From Mesorhizobium kowhaii (GTDB lineage: Bacteria; Pseudomonadota; Alphaproteobacteria; Rhizobiales; Rhizobiaceae): a stretch of 64,000 nt of DNA. The notes under the pieces are model-generated. The model saw nothing but the letters and a program-made list of their open reading frames with translations. It did no database searches and had not been told where the DNA came from. Location: the NCBI RefSeq assembly GCF_003253745.1, contig NZ_MZXV01000040.1, forward strand, positions 186,001-250,000, read 5' to 3'. Positions within the stretch are counted from its first letter, which is position 1. Every line of letters begins with the position of its first letter. Shown here piece by piece: positions 31,697 through 40,465 of the stretch. The position numbers and the translations under genes were made by a program.

Positions 31697-32484
31697 CGCT
31701 GACCATCCACGAGACGGTAGGCCTCGGCGGTCGCGGCATTGAGCGCGACCGTGATTTCCTGGCGCTTGCGCTCCATTTCGGCTTCATCGGCGCCGGCCGG
31801 CACGAAGATCGGCGTGCCGATGACGATCGACGAGCGGCCGAACGGCAGGTTGATGGTGGTCTTGTCCCAGCTCTTCTCGAGCACCTTGCGGCGGCTGGTG
31901 GTGATGGCGACGGGCAGGAGCGGCCGACCGGACAGGCGCGCCAGGAGAACGATACCAAGCCCCGCGTCACGCGGCGTGCCGTGGGGAATGTCGGCGATCA
32001 TGGCGACGTTCTTGCCTGCGGCAAGCGACTTTTTCAGGGCGATGAGCGCTTTTGCCCCGCCCTTGTCGAGATGCCTGGCATTTTCACGCCCGCCCGAACC
32101 GCGCACCGCCTCGATGCCGAATTTCTGCAGCATCAGCGCGTTGAGCTCGGCATCGGCACTGCGCGAGACCATGGCGACCAGCGGCTTGCGCTTGGGATAG
32201 TAGGCTGGGGTCAGCAGATGCTGGCCGTGCCACAGGGCGATGATGCCGGGCTCGAACTCGGTGTAGGCGCCGCCCGAAAACCGCGCCGATCCCTCGACGA
32301 CGCGATTGGTCAGGCGCACCAGCCGCACGAACTGGGCGAACAGGCCGGCGATGGCGTTCTTGACGAATCGTGACTGCGCCAGCGGTTCGCGAATCTTGCG
32401 CCAGAAGGCCTTGGTCGTCCGGCTGCGCCCCCTGCCCGCGGGCGTGGCCTTGGTGGCTGGCTCTTTCGCCAGGTCATGCTCCAT
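31693..32484 (-). CDS. Lysophospholipid acyltransferase family protein (DUF374)
   Basis: A 263-residue LPLAT-type protein. The acyltransferase motif appears as ALWHGQHLLTPAYYP (with an HxxxxxP-like arrangement) and VRGSGGRENARHLDKGG further on; MIADIPHGTPRDAGLGIVLLARLSGRPLLPVA is the family's third block. Members of DUF374 sit next to waaA in many alphaproteobacteria and are thought to acylate lipid A or a phospholipid. I chose the ATG at 32484, 5 bases after the DUF4170 stop. Its end overlaps waaA by 4 bases. Confidence 0.85.
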   Translation of the reverse strand: MEHDLAKEPATKATPAGRGRSRTTKAFWRKIREPLAQSRFVKNAIAGLFAQFVRLVRLTNRVVEGSARFSGGAYTEFEPGIIALWHGQHLLTPAYYPKRKPLVAMVSRSADAELNALMLQKFGIEAVRGSGGRENARHLDKGGAKALIALKKSLAAGKNVAMIADIPHGTPRDAGLGIVLLARLSGRPLLPVAITTSRRKVLEKSWDKTTINLPFGRSSIVIGTPIFVPAGADEAEMERKRQEITVALNAATAEAYRLVDGQR

Positions 32485-32489
32485 CGAAG

Positions 32490-32735
32490 TCAACCGACAG
32501 CCTTGTTGTCGGGGTCCAGCAGCCGGTGCAGATGAACCACGAAATAACGCATGTGGGCATTGTCCACGCTGGCTTGCGCCTTGGCTTTCCACGCCGTGTG
32601 CGCGGATTGATAGTCCGGAAAGATACCGACAATGTCGAGCCCGTCGAGATCGCGGAATTCGGTGCCGCCAAGCTTCTTCAGTTCGCCACCGAACACCAGG
32701 TGCAACAGCTGTTTTTTTCCGTCTTCCGCGGCCAT
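32490..32735 (-). CDS. DUF4170 domain-containing protein
   Basis: An 81-residue soluble protein matching DUF4170 (LHLVFGGELKKLGGTEFRDLDGLDIVGIFPDYQSAHTAWKAKAQASVDNAHMRYFVVHLHRLLDP spans the domain). The family is alphaproteobacterial and regularly lies between cysQ-like and acyltransferase/waaA genes. Function unknown; its fixed place suggests a small accessory role in envelope lipid synthesis. Confidence 0.88.
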   Translation of the reverse strand: MAAEDGKKQLLHLVFGGELKKLGGTEFRDLDGLDIVGIFPDYQSAHTAWKAKAQASVDNAHMRYFVVHLHRLLDPDNKAVG

Positions 32736-32811
32736 GTCGGTCCTTCACATATCGTGAGTTTGTGACAGGTCTAGACCAAAGCCGTCGACTTTGGAACCTT
32801 CGAAAACGCTT

Positions 32812-33627
32812 TCACGCATCCAGCCCGGCAATGACGCCGGCGAGCACGGCCAGCAGTTCACCGCTTCCGGCGGCGAGCGCGCCATGGCGGGTCACCTCGC
32901 CGGCATAGAGCGGCGCGCGGCCATGCTGGTCGAGCAACTGGCCGCCGGCCTCGCGCAAAATGAGATCGGCGGCGGCAATGTCCCAGTCATGCGCGTTCGG
33001 CTTGACGAAAGTGGCATCGAGCGCGCCATTGGCGATCATGGCCAGCCGATAGGCGAGCGAAGGGCTGTAGGGCGCCCGCTTCAGCCGCGCCTGCCAGTCG
33101 GCCGGCATCAGGTCGGTCAATTGCTTCAGCCCGGAAATCTCGGCCGTATCCGCCAGCTTGCGTACCGCGATGCGCTTGCCGTTGCGGAAGGCGCCCTGCC
33201 CGGGCAGCGCCCAGTAGGTCTCGTTCATCGCCGGACATTCCAGCACGCCGGCAAGCGTGCGGCCATGCTCGACGACGGCAACGCTGACGCACCAGGTGCG
33301 CTGGCCTTCCAGGAAGCCGCGCGTGCCGTCGATCGGGTCGACGACGAAGGTGCGGCGCGCCGAAAGCCGCACCGGATCGTCGGCCGTTTCTTCCGACAGC
33401 CAGCCATAGTCCGGCCGCGCCGCAAGCAGCGTTTCGCGCAGATAGGCGTCGGCGGCATGGTCGGCTTCGCTGACCGGCGATGTGCCGCCCTTCATCCAGA
33501 CTTGCGGGTTGTTGCCGAAATAGCGCATGGCGATGACCCCGGCCTCGCGGGCAGCATCGCGCAGCAGTGGCAGATCCCCAGTGGTTCCGGGAGGGGCACC
33601 GGCAGAGATCAGGTCATGCTCCGGCAA
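32812..33627 (-). CDS. Inositol monophosphatase-superfamily phosphatase, CysQ-like
   Basis: A 271-residue Mg-dependent phosphatase. Motif one is WLSEETADDP and DPIDGTRGFLEG, motif two NAHDWDIAAADLILREAGG, the two metal-binding blocks of the family. The combination and length fit 3'(2'),5'-bisphosphate nucleotidase (CysQ), which removes PAP; inositol phosphate cannot be excluded. It overlaps the end of pmbA by 14 bases, and a 76-base gap separates it from DUF4170. Confidence 0.85.
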   Translation of the reverse strand: MPEHDLISAGAPPGTTGDLPLLRDAAREAGVIAMRYFGNNPQVWMKGGTSPVSEADHAADAYLRETLLAARPDYGWLSEETADDPVRLSARRTFVVDPIDGTRGFLEGQRTWCVSVAVVEHGRTLAGVLECPAMNETYWALPGQGAFRNGKRIAVRKLADTAEISGLKQLTDLMPADWQARLKRAPYSPSLAYRLAMIANGALDATFVKPNAHDWDIAAADLILREAGGQLLDQHGRAPLYAGEVTRHGALAAGSGELLAVLAGVIAGLDA

Positions 33628-34957
33628 GGGTCATGCCTTCGATCAGGAGCGTGGGGGCGGCGGTGCCGAAATTGCGGTCGAGGTCATCAGCCGGCACCAT
33701 GTTGAGGAACATGGTCTTCAGGTTCGAGGCGATGGTGACCTCGGCGACCGGATAGGCAAGCGCCCCATTCTCGATCCAGAAGCCGGAAGCGCCACGACTG
33801 TATTCGCCGGTGACCATGTCAACGCCCTGGCCGAACACTTCGGTGACGTAGAAACCGGTCTTGAGCGACGCGATCAGGTCCTCGGGCGACCGTTCGCCCG
33901 GTTCGATGGCGAGATTGGTCGAGGATGGCGAGACGGAGGAGCCGCCGCGCGCGCCGCGCCCATTGGTGACGAGGCCCAGCTCGCGCGCGGCCGATGTCGA
34001 CAGGAACCAGTGGTTGAGCACGCCTTTTTCGACCATCAACAGCTTTTCGCCCTCGATGCCTTCGCCGTCGAACGGGCGCGAGGCCTGGCCACGCTGCCTG
34101 AGCGGCTCGTCGGTGACGGTGATCGCGGATGCGGCCACCTGCTTGCCCATCATGTCGCGCAGGAACGACGTCTTGCGCGCGACGGAGGCACCGTTGATGG
34201 CGCCGGCAAGATGGCCGGCGATGCCGCGCGCGACGCGCGGGTCGAACACCACGTCGATCGGCCCGGTCGCCGCCTTGCGCGCGCCGATGCGGCGCACGAC
34301 GCGTTCGCCGGCCTTGCGGCCGATGTCTTCAGGCGCATCGAGATCGGCAAAATGTTGGCGCGACGAGAATTCATAGTCGCGCTCCATGCCGGTGCCCTCG
34401 CCGGCAATGACGCTGGCCGAGCGCGAGAAACGCGAGCCGACATAATGGCCGAGGAAGCCGTGCGAGGTGGCCAGCACCAGGCCGCCGAGGCCGGCACCGG
34501 CGCTGGCGCCAGCGGAATTGGTCACGCCCTTGACGGCAAGTGCCGCCGCTTCCGCCGCAAGTGCTGCTTCCTTCAATTGATCGGCCGACACCTCGGTGGC
34601 GTCGAACAGGTCGAGATCGCGGGTCTGTTTCACAAGCAATGCCGGGTCGGCCAGCCCCTGATAGGGGTCCTGCGGCGACACTTTCGCCATCGCCACGGCA
34701 CGCTCGGCCAGGGCTGCTGGATCGGACGCGGCGGTTGCCGAGACGCTTGCCACCCGCCCATCGACGAAGACGCGCAGCGAGACATCCTCGCTCTCGGCCG
34801 ATTCGGTGCCCTCGACCTTGCCGAGCCGCACCGACACACCGGTCGAGCGGCTGCGCACGGCCACCGCGTCGGCGGCGTCGGCGCCAGCCTTCTTGGCAGC
34901 TTCGACCAAAGCCGCGACGCGATCGGTCAATTTTGCTGCATCTGATATATCGGTCAT
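33614..34957 (-). CDS. pmbA: TldD/PmbA family protein (metallopeptidase subunit TldE-like)
   Basis: A 447-residue member of the TldD/PmbA family, whose heterodimer cleaves small modified peptides and toxin precursors. Seen: the N-terminal substrate-cleft domain (EDVSLRVFVDGRVASVSATAA) and the C-terminal barrel ending NFGTAAPTLLIEGMTLAG. The HExxxH metal site of TldD is not found, as expected for the PmbA/TldE subunit. I chose the ATG at 34957; the frame is open 29 codons upstream with no support. It starts the envelope operon that runs to lpxK. Confidence 0.88.
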   Translation of the reverse strand: MTDISDAAKLTDRVAALVEAAKKAGADAADAVAVRSRSTGVSVRLGKVEGTESAESEDVSLRVFVDGRVASVSATAASDPAALAERAVAMAKVSPQDPYQGLADPALLVKQTRDLDLFDATEVSADQLKEAALAAEAAALAVKGVTNSAGASAGAGLGGLVLATSHGFLGHYVGSRFSRSASVIAGEGTGMERDYEFSSRQHFADLDAPEDIGRKAGERVVRRIGARKAATGPIDVVFDPRVARGIAGHLAGAINGASVARKTSFLRDMMGKQVAASAITVTDEPLRQRGQASRPFDGEGIEGEKLLMVEKGVLNHWFLSTSAARELGLVTNGRGARGGSSVSPSSTNLAIEPGERSPEDLIASLKTGFYVTEVFGQGVDMVTGEYSRGASGFWIENGALAYPVAEVTIASNLKTMFLNMVPADDLDRNFGTAAPTLLIEGMTLAGA

Positions 34958-35048
34958 GCGCGTGATCCTGCTGGCGCGGCGAGCTTTGGCCGCTGCCACC
35001 CATCTATTGTTCCGGTCCGGCTTGTGCAATGGCATAGGCTTCAATCAA

Positions 35049-35273
35049 AATGCATCGGCGCCTTTCCATCTCGCCTTCCCGGTCCGTGATCTCGATGAAA
35101 CCCGCGTTTTCTATGGCGAGGTGCTGGGCTGCGCGATCGGCCGCTCATCGGCGACCGGGGTCGATTTCGACCTGTTCGGCCATCAGATGTCGGCTCATCT
35201 GCGGCCACAGGCCGCGCCAGCCGCCAGCGACGTCAGGGGCGACGGCATTTTCGTGCCGATCCCGCATTTCTGA
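35049..35273 (+). pseudogene. Truncated VOC (glyoxalase/bleomycin-resistance) family remnant
   Basis: About 74 codons read FHLAFPVRDLDETRVFYGEV and on to GDGIFVPIPHF, then a stop. This is the first half of a VOC-family dioxygenase-like protein usually about 140 residues long; the second half is missing. There is also no in-frame ATG, GTG or TTG at the expected start (the only nearby ATG, at 35050, is in another frame). Both ends are therefore damaged. It lies between the starts of pmbA and the end of the flavoprotein gene. Confidence 0.6.
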
Positions 35274-35282
35274 TCCGGTCGA

Positions 35283-36533
35283 TCAACGACCGAAACGACC
35301 CGCCGCAAAGGGTGCGAGGCGCGCCGGGTCGCCGCGTCCGCCGATCAACTCGGCGACCAGACGCGCCGTGATCGGGGCGAGCGTTAGGCCGAGATGGCCA
35401 TGGCCGAAAGCATGGATCACGCGTGGGCTGCCGTGCGAAGGGCCGATGACCGGCCGGGAATCCGGCAGCGACGGGCGGAAGCCTAGCCATTCCGATGAAG
35501 GTGAGCCGAGCTTGGGAAAGAACTGCCTGACGCCGCGGTCGAGCAGCGCCAGCCGGCGCGGATTTGGCGGCGCGGCAAGCCCGCCGAGTTCGACGGTTCC
35601 GGCGATCCGCAGCCGGCCGGCCATCGGCGTCATGTAGAAACCGAGATCGACGGGACAGACAGGCCGGGTCAGCAACAGCGCTTCGGTCCGGAATTCCAAG
35701 TGATAGCCGCGCTCGGTCTCGAGCGGGACATTGTCGCCGGCCTGCGCGGCCAGTGCGCGCGACCGTGCGCCGGCGGCGATCACCACCGTACCCGCCTTGA
35801 TGCCAAAGCCGGGACCGCTGAGCCGGACAGCGCCGGTCTCGACTAGCAGTCCGGTTATATCAGCTCGCTTCACCGAGACGCCGCGGGCGGTCGCCGCACC
35901 GAGCAGCCGCTGCATCAGCGTCTTCGGATCGGTGACGTTCGTCGAGTCCGGGAAGTACAGACCACGCGTTCCGCTCGCCGGCAGGCCAGGCTCAAGCGCC
36001 GCCACCTCATTTGGCGTCAGAATCTCCTGGTGAACACCGAAGCCGGCGCGCATTGCCCGGCCACCGGCCCCGGCGGCAAAATCGCTTTCGCGGCGATAGA
36101 GATAGAGACAGCCATTGCGGCGCAGCAGATCCTCCAGGCCGGCCTCCGTCACCATCTCCTCCCAGGCCGGCAAGGCGTCGGCCAGCAGTCCGGCAAGCGC
36201 CAGCGCATTGGCGCGGGTGGCCGCCGGCAGCGACTGCCGCACGAATTGAATCAGCCACGGCGCCAGTTGCAACAGCGCCGGCCAGCGCAGCGAAAACGGG
36301 CTGTCGGGATCGAGCAGCAATTTCGGCAGCGCACGCAGCACGGCCGGATTGCCAACCGGCATACAGGCATATTCGGCGATCGTGCCGGCATTGCCGAACG
36401 AGGCGCCGGAGCCCGGCTCATTGGGATCGATGAGCAGGACTTCGCGCCCCTCGGCGGCAAGGCGGAGCGCCGTCGCCAGCCCGACAACGCCAGCGCCAAC
36501 AATGGCGATTTCGACGGTTTCAGAAGCTGACAA
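35283..36533 (-). CDS. FAD-dependent oxidoreductase, D-amino-acid dehydrogenase (DadA)-like
   Basis: A 416-residue DAO-type flavoprotein with the N-terminal dinucleotide-binding motif IAIVGAGVVGLATALRLAAEG, a GSGASFGNAGTIAEYA loop, and the C-terminal LGFRPSLPDSRPVIGP and GHGHLGLTLAP blocks that close the FAD site. This is the pattern of DadA-like dehydrogenases, which deaminate D-amino acids or oxidise secondary amines such as proline derivatives. It follows the MocR gene by 10 bases on the same strand, so the regulator and enzyme are co-transcribed, opposite an ABC import system. Confidence 0.87.
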   Translation of the reverse strand: MSASETVEIAIVGAGVVGLATALRLAAEGREVLLIDPNEPGSGASFGNAGTIAEYACMPVGNPAVLRALPKLLLDPDSPFSLRWPALLQLAPWLIQFVRQSLPAATRANALALAGLLADALPAWEEMVTEAGLEDLLRRNGCLYLYRRESDFAAGAGGRAMRAGFGVHQEILTPNEVAALEPGLPASGTRGLYFPDSTNVTDPKTLMQRLLGAATARGVSVKRADITGLLVETGAVRLSGPGFGIKAGTVVIAAGARSRALAAQAGDNVPLETERGYHLEFRTEALLLTRPVCPVDLGFYMTPMAGRLRIAGTVELGGLAAPPNPRRLALLDRGVRQFFPKLGSPSSEWLGFRPSLPDSRPVIGPSHGSPRVIHAFGHGHLGLTLAPITARLVAELIGGRGDPARLAPFAAGRFGR

Positions 36534-36543
36534 TATTGGATTC

Positions 36544-37980
36544 CTAAACGAAGCCGGGCAGCTGCAAATGGCCGGCCGCGAGCAGTCCAGCCATCGTGGT
36601 CAATGCGGTGCGCAGATCGTCCAGCGAGCGAGCGGCGCCGACATTGATGCGGACCCCATGCTGGACCGGTTCGCGGCCGACAGCGAAGGCATCGCCGGGC
36701 AGGACGGCCACGCCGCGCTCCAGGCAGGTGCGGGCGAAACCGGCGCCCCGCCAGGGCTCGGGAAGGCGCAGCCAGGCATGGGTCGAGGTGGCATGGCTCT
36801 GGACATCGTAGCGGCCGAGGATTTCGCTTAGCACCGCCTGGCGCTGGCGCAGTTCCTGCTTCTGGGCCTCGATGATGCGGGCGGCCGTGCCTTCCTCGAT
36901 CAGCCGCGTGCCGATCAGCGCCGTCAACGGACTGATGCTCCAGCAATTGATGCGCAAAGCCGCCGCGACCTGGCCGGCTATGGTGCGTGGCGCGATGACG
37001 AAGCCGAGGCGCAGACCTGGCGCCAGGCATTTCGACAAGGCGCCGATATGCACGGTCAGTTCGGGCTCGATGCTGGCCAGCGATGGCGGCGGATTGTCCG
37101 CCAGCGGCCGATAGACGTCGTCCTCGATGATGAGGACGTTGTGGCGCCGGGCGACCGCCACCAGTTCGTGCCGGCGCTGTTCGCTGAGCGTGATGGTGGT
37201 CGGATTGTGCAGCGTCGGCACCAGGAACACCGAGCGTGGGCGCAGTTGCGCGCAGGCTGCCTCGAATGCGTCGGGCCGCATGCCGCCACGGTCCATGCTG
37301 ACGCCCCGGAGATCGAGCCCATGCACGCGACACAGCGCGTTGATGCCCTGATAAGTGACCTCGTCAGCGAGCACGACCTCGCCCTGCCTGGTCACCGCGC
37401 CGAGCACGCAGTCCAGCCCATGCTGGGCGCCGGCGGCCAGCACCACGCGGCCGGGATCGCCGTCGCCGGCCACCGGCCGCATCCATTCTGCAATCGCCGC
37501 CCTCGCCCATAGCGGTCCCTCGGGCGGATGATAGTCCTGCAGCGTCGGGTAATAGCGGTCCTTCGACAGGCGCGGCAAAAGCAGCGCCAGGGCGTCGAGA
37601 TAGGCCGAGGTTGCCGGCCGGTTGACGGAAAGGTCGATGACGCCGGTGTCGTCGCTCGGCGCCGAGACGAAGCCCGGCCTCTCGCCGGTGTCGCGGGCGG
37701 CGACCGTGGTACCGCGCCCCGGCCGCGCTTCGAGCAGGCCGCGCTGCTGCAGCGTCGACAGGGCGCGCGTCACCGTGGTGACGTTGATGCCCAGCGCCCG
37801 CGCGATCTCGCGCTGCGGCGGCAGCCGGTCGCCGACGGCAAGCGTGCCGGCAGCGATGCGTGCGGCAATCGCATCGGCAAGGCGGCGATAGACCGGACCT
37901 TCATCCGAGGCGAGCTGGAGGTCTTGGAGCATGCGGCTTTCGGTGGGTTGATACGATCTGGCTACCGGCGCATCTAGCAT
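36544..37980 (-). CDS. MocR-type regulator (GntR helix-turn-helix fused to aminotransferase fold)
   Basis: A 478-residue fusion: an N-terminal GntR winged helix (VYRRLADAIAARIAAGTLAVGDRLPPQREIARALGINVTTVTRALSTL from about residue 30) and a fold-type I aminotransferase domain with YQGINALCRVHG, NPTTITLSEQRRHELV, IIEDDVYRPLAD and the PLP-lysine region GALSKCLAPGLRLGFV. MocR proteins sense an amino compound through PLP. The start at 37980 has GGAG upstream; an ATG at 37932 is an alternative. It is divergent from the ABC operon and leads into the DadA-like gene. Confidence 0.9.
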   Translation of the reverse strand: MLDAPVARSYQPTESRMLQDLQLASDEGPVYRRLADAIAARIAAGTLAVGDRLPPQREIARALGINVTTVTRALSTLQQRGLLEARPGRGTTVAARDTGERPGFVSAPSDDTGVIDLSVNRPATSAYLDALALLLPRLSKDRYYPTLQDYHPPEGPLWARAAIAEWMRPVAGDGDPGRVVLAAGAQHGLDCVLGAVTRQGEVVLADEVTYQGINALCRVHGLDLRGVSMDRGGMRPDAFEAACAQLRPRSVFLVPTLHNPTTITLSEQRRHELVAVARRHNVLIIEDDVYRPLADNPPPSLASIEPELTVHIGALSKCLAPGLRLGFVIAPRTIAGQVAAALRINCWSISPLTALIGTRLIEEGTAARIIEAQKQELRQRQAVLSEILGRYDVQSHATSTHAWLRLPEPWRGAGFARTCLERGVAVLPGDAFAVGREPVQHGVRINVGAARSLDDLRTALTTMAGLLAAGHLQLPGFV

Positions 37981-38042
37981 AAGACAATGCTCCGGACAAT
38001 AGCACTTGTCTGGCTCTCAATTCGAAACATGGCTGCCTAAAA

Positions 38043-38120
38043 CTCACACAATCACATAAAAAGCCGCTTGACGGGCAAACTTGTCTGCATCTATGGTCCA
38101 TCAGACATTGATTGTGTGAG
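38043..38120. promoter_or_regulatory. Far-spaced inverted repeats and promoter of the ABC operon
   Basis: CTCACACAATCA (38043-38054) and TGATTGTGTGAG (38109-38120) are perfect 12-base inverted repeats 54 bases apart. Between them lie TTGACG (38068-38073) and, 18 bases on, TATGGT (38092-38097), a plausible rightward promoter. ACTTGTCTG also occurs twice in direct orientation at 38004 and 38079. The layout suggests a looping operator for the divergent MocR protein. Confidence 0.5.
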
Positions 38121-38242
38121 CATACAAGTTTGGATAGCCGCCCTTGCGCGGCCAGCGTCATACGAGACCCGGACATGCACGGCAAGCAACAGCTCGTTTC
38201 GACTCGCGGCCCCTGTAGCCGCACAGAAGAAGCCTGCCGGTG

Positions 38243-39406
38243 ATGGGCAAAGCGGCAGCCTTGTCGGTCGAAAGCGCTGGGCCTGGCGCCGATGCCGGCC
38301 GCCAGGGGTTCGTCGAGTTCGTCGACGTCGAGAAATCCTATGATGGCCGTGCCTTCGCGGTGACGCGGCTGAACCTCAGCGTCGCACGCGGTGAATTCCT
38401 CACCCTTCTCGGCCCCTCCGGCTCCGGCAAGACGACGACGCTCAACATGCTTGCCGGGTTCGAGCGGCCGACGAGCGGCGTCATCACGCTGGAAGGCCGC
38501 TCGGTCGACCGGTTGCCGCCCTATGAGCGCAACATCGGCATGGTGTTTCAGAACTACGCGCTGTTCCCGCACATGAGCGTGGAGGAGAACGTCGCCTTCC
38601 CGCTCTCGGTGCGCAAGATCGACAAGCCGGACATCGCTGCCCGCGTCAGCCGCGCGCTCGACATGGTGCGGCTCAAGCAGTTCGGCGACCGGCGACCGGC
38701 GCAGCTTTCCGGCGGCCAGCAGCAGCGTGTCGCACTGGCCCGCGCGCTGGTGTTCGAGCCGAGCCTGGTGCTGATGGACGAGCCGCTCGGCGCGCTCGAC
38801 AAGAAGCTGCGCGAACACATGCAGCTCGAGATCAAGCAGTTGCACACGATGCTCGGCGTCACCATCGTCTATGTCACGCACGACCAGAGCGAGGCGCTGA
38901 CCATGTCGGACCGCGTCGCCGTCTTCAACAATGGCGGCGTCGCCCAGCTCGGCTCACCCGACGATCTCTACAACACGCCGCGGAGCTCGTTCGTGGCGAG
39001 CTTCATCGGCGAGAACAACACGCTGGCTGGCAAGGTCGAGCGCGTGATTGGCAAGGAATGCCGCATCGCGCTGGATGGCGGCGGAGCCATCACCGCGCAA
39101 GCCATCGGCGTCACGGACGGTGCTGCCTGCCATGTCGCCATCCGCCCCGAGCGGCTCAGCCTCGCAGCCGGCGGACACGCCGAAAACAGACTGGCGGCGA
39201 CGGTCGATGGCCGCATCTATCTCGGCGACCACCAACGGCTGCTGGCCAGACTCGAAAATGGACAGGTGCTGACCGTCAAGGTCGGCCCGGAAGCGACCAT
39301 GGCGAATGGGGAGCCGGTGATGGTTTCCTGCGCGCTCGGTGATTGCCGCGCCTTTCCGGCCGATGCCGGAACGGGCGGATCGAAGTCAAAAACAACAGGG
39401 GAGTAA
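38243..39406 (+). CDS. ABC transporter ATP-binding protein, PotA-like
   Basis: A 387-residue ATPase of the spermidine/putrescine family. Walker A is LLGPSGSGKTTTLNMLAG, the Q loop FQNYALFPHM, the signature LSGGQQQRVALARAL, Walker B LVLMDEPLGALD and the switch His in YVTHDQSEA; a C-terminal TOBE-type regulatory domain follows from about residue 270. ATG at 38243 is used; a GTG just before it (38240) is possible. The substrate-binding protein follows after 6 bases and two permeases after that, so the four genes form a complete importer. Confidence 0.93.
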   Translation: MGKAAALSVESAGPGADAGRQGFVEFVDVEKSYDGRAFAVTRLNLSVARGEFLTLLGPSGSGKTTTLNMLAGFERPTSGVITLEGRSVDRLPPYERNIGMVFQNYALFPHMSVEENVAFPLSVRKIDKPDIAARVSRALDMVRLKQFGDRRPAQLSGGQQQRVALARALVFEPSLVLMDEPLGALDKKLREHMQLEIKQLHTMLGVTIVYVTHDQSEALTMSDRVAVFNNGGVAQLGSPDDLYNTPRSSFVASFIGENNTLAGKVERVIGKECRIALDGGGAITAQAIGVTDGAACHVAIRPERLSLAAGGHAENRLAATVDGRIYLGDHQRLLARLENGQVLTVKVGPEATMANGEPVMVSCALGDCRAFPADAGTGGSKSKTTGE

Positions 39407-39412
39407 GATCAC

Positions 39413-40465
39413 ATGAAAATCACAAAGACCCGGCTGCTCGCGCTCGCGGCGGCCACCGCCTGGATGGCGATAGGACATGCCGCTGTCGCCGACGAACTGT
39501 CGATCATGGCCAGCGGCGGCGCCTGGCAGGACGCACAACGCAAGGCATGGTTCGAGCCGTTCAGCAAGGAAACCGGAACCAAGATCGTCGAGCAGGAATA
39601 TCTCGGCGATCTCGGTAAGGTCAAAGCCATGGTCGACACCGGCAACGTGCCGATCGACCTGGTGACGGTGGAGACGGCGACCGTGCTGCAGGGCTGCGAC
39701 GCAGGCATTCTCGAGCGGCTCGACTATTCCAAGATCGCGCCGCGCGAAAAGTTCATCGCAGGGTCGGCGCTCGACTGCGGTGTCGGCCTCGACGCCTATG
39801 GCGATATCCTGGCTTACGACCCGACCGTGCTGAAGGAGGCGCCGACCTCGGTGCTCGACCTGTTCGACACGAAGAAGTTTCCAGGCAAGCGCGCGATGCG
39901 CAAATTCCCGGCGCAGAATCTCGAATGGGCGCTGATGGCCGATGGCGTCGCACCCGCCGATGTCTACAAGGTGCTGGGTACGCCGGAAGGCGTCGACCGC
40001 GCCTTCAAGAAGCTCGACACGATCAAGAAGGACATCGTCTGGTGGGATGCCGGCGCGCAGCCGGCGCAGCTTCTCGCTTCTCAGGAAGTGGTGATGACGA
40101 CGGCCTGGAACGGCCGCATCCAGAACGCCATCGACACCGACAAGAAGCCGTTCAAGATCGTCTGGAACAACCAGATCCTCGAATACGACATGATCGCCAT
40201 CCCGAAGGGCGCCAAGAGCCCCGATCTCGCCTACAAATATCTGGCCTATATCAGCCAGCCGGAAAACAACGCCAAGCTCGCCAGCTACATCACCTATGGG
40301 CCGGTGCGCACCGATGCGGCGTCCTTCGTTGCAGCCGATGCCTTGCCGAAATTGCCGAACGCGCCCGACCATCTGGCCGGCGCCTACCTCGTCGCCGACA
40401 CCGAGTTCTGGGGCGACTATGGCGAGGATCTGGTCAAGCGCTTCAACGCCTGGCTCGCGCAGTAA
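39413..40465 (+). CDS. ABC transporter substrate-binding protein, PotD/PotF-like
   Basis: A 350-residue periplasmic binding protein with a signal peptide (LLALAAATAWMAIGHAAVAD). The mature part has the polyamine-binder pattern LSIMASGGAWQDAQRKAW, DLVTVETATVLQGCDAG and QEVVMTTAWNGRIQNAI. These proteins bind putrescine, spermidine or other positively charged amines and some opine-like molecules; the actual ligand cannot be read. Its stop overlaps the start of the next gene (TAATG). Confidence 0.92.
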   Translation: MKITKTRLLALAAATAWMAIGHAAVADELSIMASGGAWQDAQRKAWFEPFSKETGTKIVEQEYLGDLGKVKAMVDTGNVPIDLVTVETATVLQGCDAGILERLDYSKIAPREKFIAGSALDCGVGLDAYGDILAYDPTVLKEAPTSVLDLFDTKKFPGKRAMRKFPAQNLEWALMADGVAPADVYKVLGTPEGVDRAFKKLDTIKKDIVWWDAGAQPAQLLASQEVVMTTAWNGRIQNAIDTDKKPFKIVWNNQILEYDMIAIPKGAKSPDLAYKYLAYISQPENNAKLASYITYGPVRTDAASFVAADALPKLPNAPDHLAGAYLVADTEFWGDYGEDLVKRFNAWLAQ

